From Kofleriaceae bacterium (GTDB taxonomy: Bacteria > Myxococcota_A > Polyangia > Haliangiales > Haliangiaceae), in the NCBI GenBank assembly GCA_024642805.1, contig JAHEAK010000226.1, forward strand, positions 1 through 7,821: 7,821 nucleotides of DNA. Direction: 5' to 3'. Numbering within the stretch: the first letter of the stretch is position 1; the number at the start of each line of letters is the position of its first letter. The position numbers were made by a program, and so were the translations under genes. The notes below the pieces were generated by a model. It worked only from the letters and a program-made list of their open reading frames with translations. It was not told the DNA's origin and ran no database searches. Below, piece by piece: positions 5,305-7,821 of the stretch.

Positions 5305-7287
5305 CTACTCGCGGTGCAGGATGGTGACCGCCGTGCCTTCGATCTGCAGCTGAGCACTGACGATTCGATCATTGCCAGCATCGGGGTCGGACTTCTCCAT
5401 CGCCACCTTCCACTCGCCAGCGGGCAACGGGTAGTCGGTGTTGCCGGCGCTGTTGTAGATGAGCAGGATCTCGGCCCAGCTGTCGTGAACGGCCGCGCCG
5501 TCGATGCGATGCACGATGAGGCCAGGACTAGGCGTGTCGCTCTGGATGTTGCTCTTGACCTGCTGCCAGCTGCTCATGCGAAAGGCCGGGTGCTGTTTGC
5601 GAATCGCGATAACATCTTCGTAGTAGGCAAGCACGTCGGCATTGTCGAGCTTCCAGCTCCAGGAAATCTGATTGACCTCGTCACCGGAGGCATAGCTGTT
5701 CTTGTCACCCTTCTTGTCGCGCATCATCTCGACACCGCCATGCAAGAAGGCAATGCCCTGACTTGTCAGCACGATGCCGTTGGCGAACATCTGGATGCGG
5801 CGAAGGTACGCCGAGTCCGCAGCCACGCCAGCCGTCGCCGCCCAGCGCAGAATCTTGTCGCGCAAACACAGGTTGTCGTGGGCAGAGACGTAGTTGATGC
5901 TCTGCTCGGGATCCATCGCAAAGCGCTGGTCCCACAAGTCGATGGTGGCCAGTGGGTCATCGATTGCGCGCAGACCGGCCCGACTGCCAGCCACGATGCG
6001 GGCCGTGTCGGGGCTTTGGTTGAAGACGTAGCAATCGCCCGGATCGCAGCCACCGCTGTCGTTGCGGCCCTTGAGGGCGTCGCGATACTTGGGGTTGAAG
6101 ACGCCGACGTGAGCATCCTGAATGCGGCCGATGGTGCCAAGACGGACTCGTGATGCCTCTCGAGGATCGCCCGCATAGCCGTTCCAGGGCTCGCCATAGA
6201 GCAGCAGCGTGCGCTCCGGGAATTGCTCGTTTAGGCGTCTGCCCCAGGCACCGAAGTCTTCGTAATCGAAGACGCCCGCCAGGTCGAAGCGAAAGCCATC
6301 GATGTTGTACTCCTTGACCCAGTAGGCCAGCGAGTCCTCGATCATGCGCGACACCATCGGCACGCTGGCGTCCAGCGAGTTGCCCGTGCCCGAAAGATCA
6401 CTTGCTGTGTAGTAGCTGGCCGAGATGTTCTCGAACATCGATTTGGAATGCGTGTGGTTGTAGACCACGTCCATCACCACCCGAATGCCAGCCCGGTGGA
6501 AGGCATCGACCATACGCTTGAACTCGCGCGCGCGATTTTCGTAGTCCAGGGGCGTGAGGGAATAGCGCTCTTCGGGTACCGAGAAATTGCGTGGGTCGTA
6601 GCCCCAGTTGTAGCAGCTGGTGTCAGCCAGGTCGGCGCAGGATGCAAAGTCGTAGACCGGCATCAGCTGCACGTGGGTAATGCCGAGCTCCTTGAGATGA
6701 TCGATGCCGGTTGCCAAGCCCGCGTGGCTCGTGCCGCCTTCGACCATGCCCAGGAAGCTTCCGCGCAGTTGCTCGCTGATGCCCGAGTCGCTCGCTATGG
6801 TGAAGTCGCGAACGTGGAGCTCGTAGATGATGGCGTCCTCGCGCTGCAAGAGGGGCGGGCGTGGCGACCAACCATCGGCGAGCTCGGTTCGACTCATGTC
6901 CATGACGATGCTCTCGTCAGTGTTTGGCTCGACCATCTTGGCGTAGGGGTCGCGTACCTGGCGACCGTCGAGCTCGAAGTGATAGGCGGCAAGTCGATGA
7001 TCGCCTGGCACGACGACTTGAAAGACATCTGGGCCAAGCGCTGACTCGGGCAGCGGCGCCATGGGGTAGCGCACGCCCTCGAGCGAGACGAAGACCTCGG
7101 CGTGATCCGGCGACCAGATGGCGAAGCGGGTCTCCTCCGGGTGGTAATCGGCGCCAAGCAGTGGAACCTCGCTTGGCGGATCGAGCTCACAGGTCTCGGG
7201 ATCCAGGCAAGGATCCTCGTCGGGCGGCGAGCCAGCCTCGCAGGCCACGAGCCACAGGAAGACCGCGCTGAACAAGGCTGACCTCAT
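5305..7287 (-). CDS. Lipoprotein type I pullulanase (CBM48 + GH13 alpha-1,6-glucan debranching enzyme)
   Basis: A 660-residue protein. The N-terminus MRSALFSAVFLWLVAC is a lipoprotein signal with a classic lipobox L-V-A-C (lipidated Cys16), followed by an acidic Cys/Pro spacer (17-41). A CBM48-like beta-sandwich (about 42-130) precedes the GH13 barrel. The hallmark YNWGYDP of type I pullulanases is at 226-232. All four conserved GH13 regions are intact: DVVYNH (273-278), GFRFDLAG with nucleophile Asp335, YGEPW with acid/base Glu366, and SAHDN with His470 and Asp471. A C-terminal beta domain ends the protein. Role: hydrolysis of alpha-1,6 branches in pullulan, glycogen or starch-derived dextrins at the cell envelope. 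Length is within the family range. The frame is open to 7389, but the ATG at 7287 begins the signal peptide and is preferred; its RBS is weak (GTGGCA). Three close cysteine pairs (27/33, 217/224, 414/419) suggest disulfides, consistent with export. It lies 144 bp after the channel gene and is probably its own transcription unit. Confidence 0.94.
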   Translation of the reverse strand: MRSALFSAVFLWLVACEAGSPPDEDPCLDPETCELDPPSEVPLLGADYHPEETRFAIWSPDHAEVFVSLEGVRYPMAPLPESALGPDVFQVVVPGDHRLAAYHFELDGRQVRDPYAKMVEPNTDESIVMDMSRTELADGWSPRPPLLQREDAIIYELHVRDFTIASDSGISEQLRGSFLGMVEGGTSHAGLATGIDHLKELGITHVQLMPVYDFASCADLADTSCYNWGYDPRNFSVPEERYSLTPLDYENRAREFKRMVDAFHRAGIRVVMDVVYNHTHSKSMFENISASYYTASDLSGTGNSLDASVPMVSRMIEDSLAYWVKEYNIDGFRFDLAGVFDYEDFGAWGRRLNEQFPERTLLLYGEPWNGYAGDPREASRVRLGTIGRIQDAHVGVFNPKYRDALKGRNDSGGCDPGDCYVFNQSPDTARIVAGSRAGLRAIDDPLATIDLWDQRFAMDPEQSINYVSAHDNLCLRDKILRWAATAGVAADSAYLRRIQMFANGIVLTSQGIAFLHGGVEMMRDKKGDKNSYASGDEVNQISWSWKLDNADVLAYYEDVIAIRKQHPAFRMSSWQQVKSNIQSDTPSPGLIVHRIDGAAVHDSWAEILLIYNSAGNTDYPLPAGEWKVAMEKSDPDAGNDRIVSAQLQIEGTAVTILHRE

Positions 7288-7384
7288 TTGCCACGAGCAT
7301 AGGGCCAGGGCCCGGCGACGCAGCCACAAAGTCGCCGAGGCGGGCGTTGTGATTTTCAACGTGGGCGCAGGACGGGCCGTGAAC

Positions 7385-7416
7385 CGCACAAACCAGAGCT
7401 GCCTCTGGTCTGCGCA
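7385..7416 (-). terminator. Long RNA hairpin after the TMEM175 gene, probable transcription terminator without U-tract
   Basis: As minus-strand RNA, a core ACCAGAG / CUCUGGU (7392-7409) with a GCAG loop extends outward by seven more pairs, three of them G-U, giving a 14-bp stem. The same bases in plus-strand RNA would be A-C mismatches, so the structure is specific to minus-strand transcripts. It begins 15 nt after the channel gene's stop codon. Only two U residues follow, so intrinsic termination may be inefficient. Confidence 0.5.
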
Positions 7417-7431
7417 TTGCTCATACCAGGC

Positions 7432-7821
7432 TCAATCGTGCTCGACCACGCGTCGATCGGGGATGAGCCACATCAACGCGACCAACACGAAGAGACCATC
7501 GGAAAGCCAGTGGCTCACGAAGGCAAGCGCGGTCGCCATACTATAGGCGATGAGCGAGACCTTGCCCTTGATGTCCTTGCCGATGCCGCGGGCGAGCTTG
7601 GAGTCGCGCCCGTGCTGAGCGACGATAGCGAGTTGCAGGATGGTATAGGCCACGCCGGCCATGATCATCACCACGCCGTAGAGAGCCGTCGGCAAGGGCG
7701 CACTGTGGTTCTCTCCCACCCAGCCCGTGACGAAGGGGACCAGCGAGAGCCAGAAGAGCAGGTGCAGGTTGGACCACATGATGGCCACACTGACCCCTTT
7801 GGCGGCATGCAAGAGATGGTG
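7432..7821 (-). CDS. TMEM175-family (DUF1211) potassium channel protein, C-terminal part; 5' end outside window
   Basis: 129 codons plus a TGA are visible, and the frame stays open through the window edge, so the N-terminus is missing. A TTG at 7810-7812 exists in frame, but the preceding codons (His-His-Leu) continue the family's usual HH..LH pattern, so it is probably not a start. Visible segments: WSNLHLLFWLSLVPFVTGW, with the N...PF.T signature of the family, a second hydrophobic helix ALYGVVMIMAGVAYTILQLA, a basic loop (HGRDSKLARGIGKDIKGK), then two closing helices (SLIAYSMATALAFVSHW and GLFVLVALMWLI). Bacterial TMEM175 proteins are six-helix subunits of tetrameric K+ leak channels in the inner membrane; the filter-bearing first helix (with its R..FSD motif) would lie outside the window. 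Confident on the family; channel activity cannot be judged from this part. Confidence 0.85.
   Translation of the reverse strand, partial: HHLLHAAKGVSVAIMWSNLHLLFWLSLVPFVTGWVGENHSAPLPTALYGVVMIMAGVAYTILQLAIVAQHGRDSKLARGIGKDIKGKVSLIAYSMATALAFVSHWLSDGLFVLVALMWLIPDRRVVEHD

Noticed and set aside
5194..6153. A long plus-strand open frame (about 319 codons) opposite the pullulanase gene, and another at 6448-7044
   Set aside because: Both are antisense to a gene with complete GH13 motifs, show no recognisable domains, and are expected by chance in GC-rich DNA.
7354..7359. TTGAAA on the minus strand as the -35 of the pullulanase promoter
   Set aside because: No acceptable -10 box follows at 16-19 nt in this GC-rich spacer.

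Overview
The window is GC-rich bacterial DNA with six genes: three on the plus strand (3-3481) converging on four minus-strand reading frames (3478-7821, the last one cut by the window edge). One protein has an N-terminal lipoprotein signal plus a C-terminal Gly-Cys-Ser / hydrophobic stretch / Arg-rich tail that looks like the MYXO-CTERM sorting signal. That signal, together with the GC content and secreted lipoprotein enzymes, suggests a myxobacterium-like organism (Myxococcota, former Deltaproteobacteria). This is inference from one protein signal, not a phylogenetic result.

Layout. (i) 3-2480: a large FAD-dependent dehydrogenase fused to a folate-binding GcvT module, of the dimethylglycine/sarcosine dehydrogenase type. 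(ii) 2558-3481: two consecutive small proteins, each made only of a pair of CBS domains, 3 nt apart and probably co-translated; they are likely adenine-nucleotide-sensing Bateman modules. (iii) 3478-5129, minus strand: an operon of an exported alpha/beta-hydrolase lipoprotein followed by a TetR-family repressor. A perfect 18-bp palindrome and a plausible promoter lie upstream of the hydrolase. (iv) 5305-7287, minus: a lipoprotein type I pullulanase (CBM48 + GH13). (v) 7432-7821, minus: the C-terminal part of a TMEM175-family potassium channel.

How the parts fit. The hydrolase and pullulanase are both predicted exported lipoproteins acting on external polymers (esters or lipids, and alpha-1,6-glucans), which suits a scavenging or predatory lifestyle. 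The hydrolase/TetR pair looks like a self-contained inducible unit: operator, hydrolase, then repressor, so the repressor would control its own synthesis. The dehydrogenase handles N-methyl one-carbon metabolism in the cytoplasm and has no obvious link to the exported enzymes.

The most interesting observation is the hydrolase. Its nucleophile motif reads A-E-C-T-G-G, with Cys where lipases have Ser, while plausible catalytic Asp and His positions are kept. It also carries both a lipobox and a MYXO-CTERM-like tail. Nothing in the window indicates a mobile element, CRISPR array, tRNA or rRNA.
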